Position numbers and translations under genes: made by a program. The notes beneath the pieces are model-generated. The model made no database searches. It saw only the letters and a list, made by a program, of their open reading frames with translations, and had not been told where the DNA came from. Of a stretch of DNA of 64,000 nt, positions 33,847-46,220 are shown one piece after another. Within the stretch, counting starts at the first letter, position 1; each line of letters starts with the position of its first letter. This DNA comes from Ianthella basta. Taxonomy: Eukaryota > Porifera > Demospongiae > Verongiida > Ianthellidae. Where the stretch lies: NCBI GenBank assembly GCA_964019415.1, contig OZ025887.1, positions 323,501 through 387,500 on the forward strand, in the 5' to 3' direction.

Positions 33847-34379
33847 GAGCTGCACTGTCTAGTCCTGCGTGGGGTATGTGCACTATGTGCACTCCAGTTT
33901 ATATTTTTTCATTCTCTTCTTTTTTTCTCTTGCTGTTCGTTAGGGTCTCCGTTTTCACGGTGCATAGTTTGGGCAATCAGTCTGCGTCCCAGAGGTGACA
34001 TTGAGAAAAATCAACCCCAACCCTAATCCTAACCCTAATACTAAACAATTTATACAGGATATAATATCGCACCCTACGGTGTTTTATATAATTTTTCTGA
34101 GCTGGCTGCCGGACTAATAGCCACTTCGTGAGAAAAAACCTTGGGAAAGCCAAAGAGCAGCGTTTTACAGCAAGGAGGAGACTCACTCTTTTAATTAAGG
34201 CAAAACTACGCATTCCACCTGTGAATACGGTACATCGCACACAAAAACTTAATTATTCTCACAAACTGGTGATGTGAAATAATTGGAGTACACCATGGGG
34301 ATTCAAATAACTATTGCTTAGTTCATTATAAACAAGTAGCCACAATATTGTTAGATGATAAACTGATTAGTTGTTTTAA
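33847..34379. other. Spacer with short telomere-like tract
   Basis: No gene seen. ACCCTAATCCTAACCCTAATAC at 34018-34040 is a degenerate CCCTAA tract. A 35-base stretch starting GCGTGGGGTATGTGCACT at about 33868 is a diverged direct repeat of one at about 30575. Confidence 0.5.
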
Positions 34380-35339
34380 TTATCTATAGGGCAGATAGTC
34401 AAAATTGAATCCAAACGCTCTTGGTCCAACAGCTCTGAGAGCTACAGCCGATTTCATTTTTGGATCTGCTGCCATGGCAACCACAGCCACTCTTAGCCCG
34501 TACTGGAGGTCCTCAGTTGTCACGGGATACCCACTGTCTATGTCAATGATGGAAATCAGGTCAGGAGTGGTCACATCACCTGTGTGGAGGGGTCAGTGGA
34601 CATGACACTGAGACACCGAGGGGTGGTAATGACAAGCTGGTTGCACCAAGCTAGCAGTGCACACAGAGGGGCAGCAATCTTACACCATGTACATACGTAC
34701 CTGGTTGGGGCTTCCCCTCCCTGTTTGTAACTGGACTGTCTGTTGTCATGGCAACTAGGTTCTCATTGTGGAAGGCAATGTGGAGGTACTTCCCTACAAA
34801 CTGCTCTCTTCCCTCCACCACCAGGTGACCTAGGCTGAAACCTCCTTCTGTGGCTCTGAGCACATTCATAATCTGCAGAGTTAGTAGTACAGTACTAAGG
34901 TGCAGCGTCACTCAGAGTAGCACCCCACAGAGAACACCACACACAGTTCACCAAAGCAAACAGATAATCTGCAGTGAATTGATGGTACATAGAAACACCA
35001 CAATAAATAAAACCACACACAGTCCGGTTGAAACAAGGCTTCATACACACACTGTACTCAACAGTCCACCTTTCCAGTCATTAGAAGCCGGCCATTTTGA
35101 CTCTCAGTCACTGCCTCGTGTGGTGTCCTCTGCTCAAGCCGTGCCCTCAGTACAGCTCGTCCTAGTCCCCAGGCATGGCTCACTGACAGCAACACACACT
35201 TGGACAGCACCTCCGAGTGCTGAAAGCGACCCAGGGTAATGCCAGCAGTCAGACTGCACACAAAAAGTATTTGTCACATCATCCACTGACATGCACAGGC
35301 AGAATACACACACACACTCTCACAAGGGCACACATGCAT

Positions 35340-35374
<35 letters not shown>

Positions 35375-38300
35375 AGAGCACACATGCACATACACACACA
35401 CATACATGCAAACACATCCATATACACACGTCACTAGTGATAAACTGGCAGAGACTAATTGAGAGATTGGCCTATTGAGAGATGTGTAGAGACCGATTGA
35501 GCGCATGGCACAAAGGGGAGACCAGTAGGAGACTCCATGGAGACCATTTGTAGACTACTCAGAGACAAAAGGGAGACCATTGGAATCTATTTGAAGACAT
35601 GGAGATTACTTGGTGACTACTGGGAGACCAATTGGGAACTACTCAGAGACAAAAGGGAGACCATTGGAATCTATTTGAAGACATGGAGATTACTTGGTGA
35701 CTACTGGGAGACCAATTGGGAACTACTCAGAGATAATTTAAAGGCTATTTGGAGACTACAGACAACATTCAGCCTCACCCCATCCTCACGACCTCCCTCC
35801 GAAGCACATCCTCCAGAGCCATTGGTGAGGCGCAGTGGCTGACGGCTACCACCTCACCCTTGTTGTCGGCCAGGCAAGAGGGGTAGGGTGGGCAGCCCTG
35901 GATGAAGGGCAGGTACATCTGCAGTTTAGGGAAAGAACGGCCCATACCGTCTGCATCCAGAACTGGTAATCCTGGGAAGGGAGGATGGGAGGGAGGAAGC
36001 CACAATACAGGAGCTACCAACCACAGGTCCATTCAATATTGTACTAGTGTATAGAAAATCCTTTATATAGAATTGAAAGGGATCTAGGAATGGCCAGCAG
36101 AAAACTTCAATGAATAAAGTTAAATTTAACTTTGGTTTCAATTTCTGGTTGCTCCGCTGTGATTGACTGGTTTTCACGTCTTCCGATTGACAGTACTGAG
36201 CCCAAGGTGGCTTCATAAAGACAAACACAGTAATTTTTTAGATGCTGCAATAAATGATGGTACACTAATATTGTTAATAATTATTATTATTGGCAATTTA
36301 GGGTTAGGAGTTTGAAACTTGTACTGTATTAACAACAATATTATTGTAGCACAGCTCCCACCCGTGTGCACATACCACTGCACCTTATTGTAGCACAGCT
36401 CCCACCCGTGTGCACATACCACTGCACCTTATTGTAGCACAGCTCCCACCCGTGTGCACATACCACTGCACCTTATTGTAGCACAGCTCCCAGCCGTGTG
36501 CACATACCACTGCACCTTATTGTAGCACAGCTCCCACCCGTGTGCACATACCACTGCACCTTATTGTAGCACAGCTCCCACCCGTGTGCACATACCACTG
36601 TACCTTCCACTACCTGAGCCGCACCTGCTTCAGTCTAGTCTAGCTGCCATGCATGTCACTCACTACATGCCAATACCAAGACCAGGAAATAATGAGCAGA
36701 CATGTTTCAAGGTGAAGTGTTCGGTGAGATGAACTAGGCAGTCTAGCATCACAACAGGTAGTGTATATTGTTGTAGCTACTTCCAATTCATGGCGGCATT
36801 GATATTTCTATCAGATGTGGTAGAAGGAGTGCAGGACGTGAGCAAGCACCACTGTGCATGCACCCCAGAGCTATAGTGTACCAACTCGCTATGAGCAGTG
36901 CCTCTGTCACCTACCTAGCTTAGCCCCCATGATCAGCGGCTCAATGACATTTGTGCCCCCGATCTCAGCAGACATCAGTGACGTCACCTGAAGATGCTGC
37001 ACGAAGAAGATCACAAACACACAGGCTGTCTTACAAAGCTAAGAACTGCTCCACATGCAGTCTCTGTGTGCACAAGTCACCCCATCACAACTGCAAAACA
37101 ACCCCAGCACAAGGATCAATGTTACAAGTGTCTTGGAACATACATTTGATGGGGTCGTGTACATGCATGTGTACAGCTACAGGAGAGATTAATCATTCAC
37201 ACGCTCTGTCAAGACCTACTGGAGGAGCTGCAGTGACGTCCACACTCTGATAGCCGTCTGCCCTCCACACGCTGCTCTCCGTACCAGGGTCGGCAGTCAC
37301 CCTCACACACCCGTGGTCCTCCTTTCCACTGCCATTCTCTGCCTCACACACTCCACTGGCAATCAACTGCTTCACAGCATGCAGGGCACTGCTCGTCTCC
37401 CCTCCACTGACCAGCTTCTCCACCAAGACTGTAGGAGCTCCCATGTACGCTACTGACACCGTACAACCCTGCCCTTCAGCAGCAAGCCTACATCAGACAC
37501 AAACCAACACAAATATACATGAGGTACAGTATGTCCCAACTAAAGGTGAGTTCAATTATTTTTATACCTGAATGGATTGACGACCCTGATCTTCTGGCCA
37601 TCCTGAAGAGCTCTTAGAGCCAAAAGGTGGCCAATGGTGGGGCTTCCCCCACCCCCACAGCCCATGATCCCTGCTCCAATTGCCAGACACTCCAGATCCT
37701 GCTCAGACAGCACCCACTCCCCAGTTGACACATCTGCAAGAGGAGGGATGGGGAATGGATGAAACATGCAGGTTCCCTGCTTACATTTGTTCCACTCCAA
37801 TAGTAAATCACAAACCTACTGTGGGCTTTGTCAGGCCGGCCTTGTCATCAAAGTCTTTGGCAGCTGCTGAGGGGTATGGCCAGTGTGGGGAATCCCCTGC
37901 TACCATGCTACCATTCACCTGAACAGCAGAGAAACCTCACTAATACTGCATATCGCAAATTTCTCAATCATGGAAACAGTTTCACAAATCAAAGCTGAGC
38001 TAGGCCATCACTTGTGTATAGTGGGTATCTGCATTCCCAACCCTGCACTCAGTTAATACAGTACTCACCTGCTGCTGCTGCTGCTTGGCAACATCTCCTT
38101 TGTCTTGTGTCCCTCCTACGCCAGCTGTGGGCTGCTCACAGCTCTGCAGGTCGCCCACTGCTCTGACACGCATCCTCACAGCCAACCCTGAGCTACCCAC
38201 GTAGGGCACAGGCACCTCACTCACATCCACCACCTCCACCGAGCTCCGCTCAGCTCCAGCCTTCACGGCAGACAAAATGGCCGCCTCCCTGCACTCCTGC

Positions 38301-41300
38301 TGAGCCTTCTCCCACGAAGCATCCCTGTCATTTCTGTCCAGAGTCACAATGCGGTCCACAGACCCACTCACCTGCCCCAGAGCAGCCCCCACAGCATTTG
38401 CCACCTGTGGTGGAGGAATGTGAGGTGCTTTTGCACAGATGCGTATGCAACCTCTGCTTGTAATCTGTGCAAGTAGGTAGCTAGTAGCTATGCAATTAAG
38501 TTTGCTTTTAACTAAATAGACTTTCTATATAGATGTGCACAAATGCAGAGTGAGACAGTTAGTCACCAATAACACCAAAATAATGAATGATACATAGGCA
38601 CACATGCGCACCGCCCAATATAACAGAAATGCCACGCAATACTTAATCAGATATCAAAATCTCTGAAAGGTACAGTGAATTATTAAATCAAACATGATCA
38701 AGTCAAGAGCTGATGGTTCGGCTCTCGGCTGCTGCCAGCTCAATCTGGGTGTCAAGGGCGATTGGTCTATCAGGCTGCTTCCTAGTCGAACGTGCTCCGC
38801 GAATGCACATGAGACAGTTAGTCACAAAGTTTGCAAAACAGGAAAATAAATAGAAATGAAGGCAAGCCAAGTTGGTAACCCTTTAGCCTCTCTGGATCTA
38901 TATCACACACAATGCCTATAGTAGCCATTACTTCATTCTCACATCAAAGTGTGGTGGCCGGATGACTTGAGAGACTCCATGCAGGGACCAGGAGCAGTCA
39001 ATCAGGGCAGACCCACCTCCCACCATAATTACAGGAACATCCCTTTTGTCAGTCTGCAGGGAAGAACCAAAGGGACATTGGGTTAAGACCCACTCAGTGT
39101 GATGACACTAATGTACAGATAGCACTAACTCATACACCACATCCGCTGATGTGGTTAGTGCATGCTTAATAGAGGACAAACACAGATACTGTATCACTCA
39201 CTCTGCCTGCTGCTCCTCACCTTTGCTGCATCCACAAGCATCTCCAGCTTCCGATGGATCTCCTGCATTACAGCATATACCACTCTTGGTTCCAACTGAG
39301 GGGGTGTGGCAGAAGGGAGGGGTGGGCACACCCCTGCTACCATGGCAACATCTGTTGTAGTAAGAGTGCCTCCACCGAAGGACTTCCCTTTGGTGAACAA
39401 CTCATTGGCAACACTTTGGGGACCCACACTGACTTTGATCTTAAGACAAGTTGGAATGGGAACAGGATAGTACTCAGTTAGCTACGACACAAAGAAACAC
39501 ACAGAGAGGATAGGCAATAAGTGATGACAGACATACACAGCCCTCATGACTGTTACAGCACATCAGTCCACACTCACCACCCTCCACTCTCTCTTACACA
39601 CATCACTCACCATTCCAGCCCCACTGTCCTCCTGCACAGTAACCACACTCCCTCCTCCCAACCCAACACTGACAACATCTGGGAGGCGGAAGTTAGTGGC
39701 AACACCTCCAATCTGTGGAATCAACAATCAGACATGTTTGAGACTATATAAAGCTAAGCCATGATGCTCCACTCCACCACACACTTCAGCTCAATCCTAC
39801 AACTTCACGCGACCCTCCACACAGTGAAGAACCTCTGACCTCTCTTTGAGTTGATGCTTCTCTAGGGAAGCCATTCTCGAGAGTGCCAATGTCGGTCATC
39901 GTCCCTCCAATGTCCACCACCAGTGCATTCTTCAGCCCAGAGAGCCACATTGCTCCACGCATACTGTTTGTGGGGCCACAGGAGAATGTCAGAATTGGGA
40001 ACTCCTCAGTCAGGTCCGAGCTGAGATGAGGAGGGAGGGAGGGAGAGAGATAGAACACACTCACAAGGTCTTCACCACAATATGCCTACCCGATGAGTGT
40101 GCTGTCATTCTGTGTGAGAAAGAAAGGGCAAGAGAGCTGGAGGCTGGCCAGTGCCTCTTTGAAGGCCGCCACAGTGGTCCTGCTCAGTGGCTTGAGAGCT
40201 TCATTCAAGATGGCTGCATTCTCCCTCTCGAGAAGACCAAGGTGGGCCACCTGGGGTAGGGGGAGAAGTGCATGGCAGCTCATATTGTGAGACAGCTGGC
40301 ATGGAGTGATGCATGTCTCACAGATGGACAGCTGTATCCTAGGTAATGCCAACCACAAACTATACAACAGTGCATATACACACAATTGGGTCCAGGGTTA
40401 ATTATCTATGGTGGACCTTAATGTAGATATTCAATATGGCCTCTTCACTTAATAAGTACGTCTATTAGCTAAAATTGATGGACACAGCAACTGCACTAAG
40501 TCTTCTTGATTAACAGTTACTAAGTCTTCTTGATTAACAGTTACTAAGTCTTCTTGATTAACAGTTACTAAGTCTTCTTGATTAACAGTTACTATGGGCC
40601 CAGAGCTACCATTCACAGGTGTGGCATGAGCATTCCTTTCAAAGGCACTCTATCAAGTGTCCAGCAGGTGCAAAGAAGTTGTATAGGACGAATGCCATTG
40701 ACCTTAGTCTATCTGAAAGGTCATGTCACCACAACACTCCCCATTCACTGAACAAGTAAAAAATTTGATCACTATGTCTATGTTGTATGTACTGTGGGCG
40801 GCTGGAAGAGTAGCCCTTCCGGCTAAAGTCTCCCTCACATCAGAAAATTTCCCACTCCCTCAAAACTTGATCTTAACGTGGAAATCCTCTACAATGTAGG
40901 CTTATAGCATGGACAGTACTTCATAAGTTATTTACTTGTTCACTGTACTACTAGGTCCTAGTCCAGGGAGACTCAGCCCTTTGTGTGGAAGCTAAACATG
41001 TGTGGCTCACAGCGGTCTACCTCCAGGTGGTAAAGTAAAGACAAGGACACCGAACCAGTCTATGTGCAATACCAATCGTATCAGGCCCGGGAAGGTACCT
41101 GGTGGGACAGTGTGCAGGAGGCCGCAGGGTACATCTCCTTGAGTATCTCTGCTGCCCGCAGCTCATGGGTGTTGCACACAGGAGAGAACACTCCGCAGAT
41201 GACGATGTTGGAGACACCGCTGTTCTGAATGCTTGCAAAACACTGTCGTAGCTCGTCCACGTCCACTGCCTCGATCTCCGCTGCAGAGAACTCGAACCCT

Positions 41301-41695
41301 CCCTTCACCAGATGCACAGAGGCTCTCACGATGTCTCGCAGATCAGGAGGAAAGTTGGTAAAGGGAGGGAGGGCGTGCGTGGCAGATCCGCACAAGCGAA
41401 CCACTGCCACGCGAGCAAGGTGCCGTCTCTGCACCACTGCATTGACGAAGTGGGTGGTGCCGATGTTGACTCGAGACACACGTCCAGCGACCTGACCGAT
41501 CTCCGCCGACTGCTCTTCGAGTGAAGCTAATGCAGATTGCACTGCCTCGATGACACCAGTGGCGACGTCTGGGGTGGTGAGGCGTTTCGACTGAGAGAGA
41601 ACGCTCCTCCCTTGCAGCACAACTGCGTCCGTGTTGGTCCCTCCGACATCCACTCCTACAACGAGCGAATTTCCTGCCATTCTTGCTCTAGCCAT
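34380..41695 (-). CDS. Hydantoinase/oxoprolinase-DUF917 fusion, copy 2
   Basis: Near-identical duplicate of the gene at 21316-28595, with the same exon order and most exons differing by a few substitutions. It has GVDVGGTNTDAVVLQG (start of exon 1, ATG at 41695), FSCGPTNSMRGAMWLSG, the QQQQQ linker (about 38070), LAIGAGIMGCGGGGSPTIGH (about 37640), PVLDADGMGRSFPKLQMY (about 35950), and ends at 34380. One notable change is VVDIGGTMTDIG where copy 1 has VVDIGGTTTDIG (39890-39925), and the S in FSSGP is C here. No stop or frameshift was seen in the exons read. Introns differ in size because of copy-specific minisatellites. Homology to copy 1 stops about 17 bases upstream of the ATG, so each copy has its own promoter. 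Confidence 0.83.
35530..35745. repeat. 84-bp minisatellite in copy 2
   Basis: About 2.5 copies of an 84-base purine-rich unit (GACATGGAGATTACTTGGTG repeats at 35596 and 35680). Absent from the matching intron of copy 1. Confidence 0.9.
36344..36605. repeat. 44-bp minisatellite in copy 2
   Basis: About six nearly identical copies of a 44-base unit starting TTGTAGCACAGCTCCCACCC. Absent from copy 1. Confidence 0.95.
38590..38830. mobile_element. Possible 5'-truncated LINE 3' end
   Basis: Contains GGCACACATGCGCACCGCC, nearly the same as 28727-28745, and a GCTCCGCGAATGCA similar to ATCCGCGGATGCA near 28990. Copy 1 lacks an insertion here. This would be a short retroelement tail inside an intron. 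Confidence 0.35.
40498..40593. repeat. 24-bp minisatellite, four copies
   Basis: Perfect tandem copies of TTACTAAGTCTTCTTGATTA plus ACAG in the first intron of copy 2. Confidence 0.95.
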
Positions 41696-41711
41696 TGCCT
41701 ACTAGTCACGA

Positions 41712-42482
41712 TCTATAAATCACTTATCGTGACTACGTCACTCCTCAGAGGATGGGGATTCTTCCTTTCAAGTCGGTCGAAACGTATTCAATCTCAGCGA
41801 ATGTTAATTACCTGCATGGGTTTGCGTGGGCAGGCTGCCCCCTCTTTGCATGGACCGGCCCTCCTCCTTGTTCCTATGTTTCTTTTTTTTTTCCGCCAAG
41901 TGGTTTGCTATGCCCTTGAGACACACTGCACCATCCCACATCTGCCCTTGTTTTAATAATGATGTGGTCCCCCCCCCTGGAGGAAACATTTTCATACGCG
42001 CTTATTATAGCAGCATGTTTTGGTGTGGCCGAATTACTTGCTCTCTGCTGCAGCTGGTCTCTTGCGGGGTTTCTGCAGCCGTACAGCTGCGCCGAGTAAG
42101 CATTCAATCGGGTAAACGAGGCATGAAGAGTATGCTAGCTTAGTGCATAAGATGAGTAGCTATGTGCAAATTGCATGTTGTTGCTGCATCCCACTCCAAC
42201 TTGTACCAATGCTGGTAGCTATATCCGATGACCTTCAGTTACTTGTGCTGGTGGTGTCTTTCATTCCAGCGACTAGCACAAGCACTCTATGCTAGATAGC
42301 TACTCACTACAGCTTGCTCCATTGGTGGTCTCTTACAGCTAGTCACCTGGACTAGTAGCTAAGTAGTAGCTAGCTAGCTAGCACTGGCATGTAGTTATCG
42401 TGCACGCACAAACTGCAATTTACACTGTGTGGTTGACAATGTGTAGATAATGTGTAGATAATGAATCTGCTTGTTTGCAGGC
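41712..42482. other. Intergenic region
   Basis: No supported gene. It holds the copy-2 promoter area (CTATAAATCAC at about 41711 could be a TATA element) and short tracts of low-complexity sequence such as poly-T at about 41882. A minus-strand frame near 41804-41995 has no recognisable domain. Confidence 0.4.
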
Positions 42483-43296
42483 CAGGGCCGTCGGAGGCGG
42501 TACGGCCGGTACGGCCATGGCCGTACCACTTTTTGAACAGCTAGCAGTTTTTTTTATTTTCAAAAGCAGTGTTTTTAGCTACTAAACCAGATAAACCCTA
42601 CCCTACCCAAACTAACCGTTGAGGAAACAAAGAATCAATGATCTTAGGTTGTTAGCAGATGCAATGAAACCGGAGATATCAAGTAGGGTCCAATACTTCA
42701 CGATTTACAAGCACGCTCCTTTCTTCCGCCATGTTTTGTTACGTAATCGATTCGAAACGTAATAAAGATGGAGGCCAGCAGCGCGTACGTAGGCAATCGT
42801 TTTCTCGCATCACCTGGCGCTACGAAGCATGGCTTGTAGAACCACACGTCAGCGAATCGCTATACCCTAAAGGTGATGTAACAATTCAAAATGGTCTCAT
42901 CGTCGAAGCACGTGGACCTAAGAACGCCGACAATAGGTGACAAGCCTCATCAGCCTCGCGCAGGTTTTCAGAAATTGCTAATCTGTGGAAATATTGATAT
43001 GGCTTCGTTCATTAATATATTATATATACTGTGTACAGACAATGCATGCAAAACAAAAACAAGTACATGATTTATTGTGAAATCTATGTAACCCTCTTAA
43101 AACGACTTACTGACTGATCGAGAGTGCATGCTGGGCTAGCAAAGGCATCACCATTCTTGAGGCACAGATCTGTAGCAAACGTTATCTGTATGATAATGAA
43201 AAGTAGCTAAAAAATTTTTTTGCTCGCTTCGCTCGCGACATTTTGTATCCTTTGCCCAATGGCCTTACCACTTCTAAATTGCCTCCGACGGCCCTG
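42483..43296. mobile_element. 814-bp nonautonomous TIR transposon
   Basis: The ends CAGGGCCGTCGGAGGC and GCCTCCGACGGCCCTG are perfect 16-bp inverted repeats. CAGGC at 42478-42482 and at 43297-43301 is a 5-bp target duplication. The interior has no transposase frame. The CAGGG ends and 5-bp duplication suggest a hAT-type element. Confidence 0.8.
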
Positions 43297-43642
43297 CAGG
43301 CATGTGCAAATATGCATGTGTTTGCTTGTGGTGTGTGCAAGAATGCATGCATTCCTGTGGCCTCTATGTAGCTAGCTAGCTACGTAGCTATAGGGCGTCT
43401 TCTATGCATTGGCATGCAGCTATTCAGCCGCTCACAAGATGTACTAGCACTATGTAACTAGCTACGCGTTTGTATCTGCTTGTTTATGACTGCATTGATG
43501 AGTAGCTAACAGTGGCAGACACATTGGGAGTGTGTGGGTGAATGGTTTCCTACAACTGCCGCTAGCTACATGTTTCAAAGTTCTCACCTTTCGAACGAGT
43601 CGCTCTAGTTTATCTAGTTTATCCTACGTGAATGGTGAACGT

Positions 43643-43655
43643 GTTGCTTAGCAAC
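43643..43655. promoter_or_regulatory. RFX X-box before the axonemal gene
   Basis: GTTGCTTAGCAAC is a perfect inverted repeat matching the RFX X-box, 15 bases before the ATG at 43671. RFX factors drive ciliary genes in animals, which fits the encoded protein. Confidence 0.6.
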
Positions 43656-43670
43656 AGTGCAAGTACCAAA

Positions 43671-44464
43671 ATGGCGGATAGGGAAGTGATGGACACCAAT
43701 GCGGAAGACAGGATGCTGGCGAAACTATACGGACCGGAGAGGAATTTGCTTCGTGATAGCCATGCATCCTTCATGCGCAAAGACAACGTGCTGATGAAGG
43801 GAATGGCTTATGACATTGACTGTCCTCAGCAGAGCACCGCTCGGGCTTCGTACGAGGTGAGCTTCTAAGAGCGCTCACAACTGCAGTTAGCATGGAGACT
43901 GGCGAGTGTCCGTACAGTCCCTGTTCGCCTGTTGTATGAAGAGTGTTCAGTTATGTGTTTATTTTAATGCTGAAATATCACTTAGATTTTGCTCATCCAG
44001 GACAGTCTGTCCTGCTAATAGTGGAACCACGCCCACTACACGATTGTTATCTAAATACAGTTTACAGCGAATATTGCGCCAGTAATGCGGTCTAAAAATA
44101 CGCCTGTTTCAGCACGCAGCCCCTCCCCATGACACTCACCAGGCTCTGCTCCACAGTAGTCCTGTATTGGGTTATGGGTGGTCTTTAACCAAAGGAGGGG
44201 ATAACATATGAATTGGCTATAGTATTGTCTGGGAGGAGTCAATGATGGCATCTGGACAGTGGTATGGAAAATGATTATCCCAAGCAAGAGTGCTTTCAGT
44301 AATTTCAAACCGGTACGGTGTGCAAGTGTGTACTCTGTGTGTGTGTGCTGTCCTTGCTAAGGATGGAGGAATTTGTTTCAGCTCTGATCTAATTGTAAGC
44401 CCCTGTCACGTCAGTTGAATGAGGGGCTGGTTGATGCAACCCTCTTACAATAAGATGGTGATGG

Positions 44465-44505
<41 letters not shown>

Positions 44506-46141
44506 GTGATGGTGATGGTGATGGTGATGATGATGATGGTGATGGTGATGATGATGATGATGATGATGATGTAGACAGTAACAAGTAAAGCTACATTCCA
44601 GCATTGTTTTTATTCTGTGTGAGCTGTGAGAGAGCTGCAGACAAGCAACTTGCTCCATTCTTCAGGACCCTGCGGTGAGGAGAGGGAGGGAGGGGTCGGC
44701 AACAAGAAAATGGAGCTCTACTGCACAGGTAAGATGGAGCCAAAATCATATTCTACTGTGTGTGTGTGTGTGCATGCGTGCGTGCCTGCCTGCCTGCCTG
44801 CCTGCGTGCGTGCATGCGTGCGTGCGTGTGTGTGTAGAGTTACTACAGTACAGTGTATTGTCCACCTTGCTGTGTGTGTCCGTCTGTGTTGGCAGCTCCA
44901 GACCCACATTTCTCTTGGATCAGATAAGAGTCCTGGCAAGACCATTGTCCAAACTGACTTTACGTCAAAAACACCTCAATTCGTAAGGGGAGCAGATGCT
45001 CTTGCTTCACACACACAAGTGTAATGTTAACCAAGTTAGTGTGCACTTGTGGGTCTTGTGTTAGCACTGATTTGTGGCTGTATGTACGCCCTGTGCAGAA
45101 GGGACTGGTGATCCCTGAAGGTGCCCATGAGAACCACTGGACGGTGAGAGCACTGTCAACGTGACTGCGTGTAGTGTGTGCTAAAGAAGGCACTGCTAAA
45201 CACACACATGTGAATACCCTGTCCTTAGGACTGCAATCCCAAGTATGCTGTTTGCAGGGAAACAGCTCCCTCTGTGTATGGTGCAGACTTTGATGGTGCA
45301 AAGGTGAGAACAGGCTTAAAACTAAAACAATGATGGTTCTGTTTATGTAAGTGTTTGTGTGGACATTCTGAGCAATGTGTCTTTGTTTGATTACTAGTCT
45401 TTCAGAGAGTGGACAGATGGCATGAAGGAATCGGGCAAGACAGTTGGTCGACGCAGCAAGACCACGACATATCAGAAGGCCACGCACTTCTCTCTCGGCA
45501 GTGATGTCCCCAAGTGAGTCACATTAGAGGGAGCACTGCTGTGGGAGGTGCTGACTACAAAGTGTCGTCTGGTGTCATCTCAGTATATGTCCTTCCAACA
45601 GTGCACTGTCAGAGACACAAGATCAGTTTGCTGGCTCCGATGTGAAGGGGTGGGGTCAGGATGCCACGCCCACTCAGTCTGGTGATGAAGAGAAGGACAA
45701 AGGTCCACAAGACCTGTCTACAGTGTTTCGCAGTGGAGATTACAACGTTACTCACGAAGTGCCTGAGGAGAGGTTCCAGTCCATTCAGATGAAGGACTAT
45801 CTGCCAACCAAACCCAAGGCAGACGCCAAAGGTACGTACACGGGTCAGCACACCTGCCAACCGCATGTGTTGGTCTAAAGCCTGCAAACTGCACTGTGAC
45901 CATCAATTCCTTCTTCTCCTCTGTTGTCCTGACAGAGGCTTTCACTGGGAGACACTACCAGACTTCTACACACTTTAAGGTTTGTGTGTGCGTGTGCGTG
46001 TCTATATGTATGACTCCAATGATGTGCTCAGTCCTGCAGTGCCACTGAGTGTGTGGGTCTGGTCTGTTGGGAGTGATGAGTATTGCTTTGTTCTGCAGTT
46101 TGGCACAGCAAGAGGCAGTCCTGGTTCAGTGTACCATCAAG

Positions 46142-46220
<79 letters not shown>

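Noticed and set aside
34017-34045. Interstitial telomere
   Set aside because: Only three to four degenerate CCCTAA units; too short to infer a telomere fusion.
41804-42107. Two overlapping minus-strand frames upstream of fusion copy 2
   Set aside because: Short, with poly-A-derived lysines and no recognised domain. Could be old retroelement sequence but unsupported.
44389-44658. Poly-histidine open frame
   Set aside because: Translation of a GAT/GGT trinucleotide repeat in an intron.
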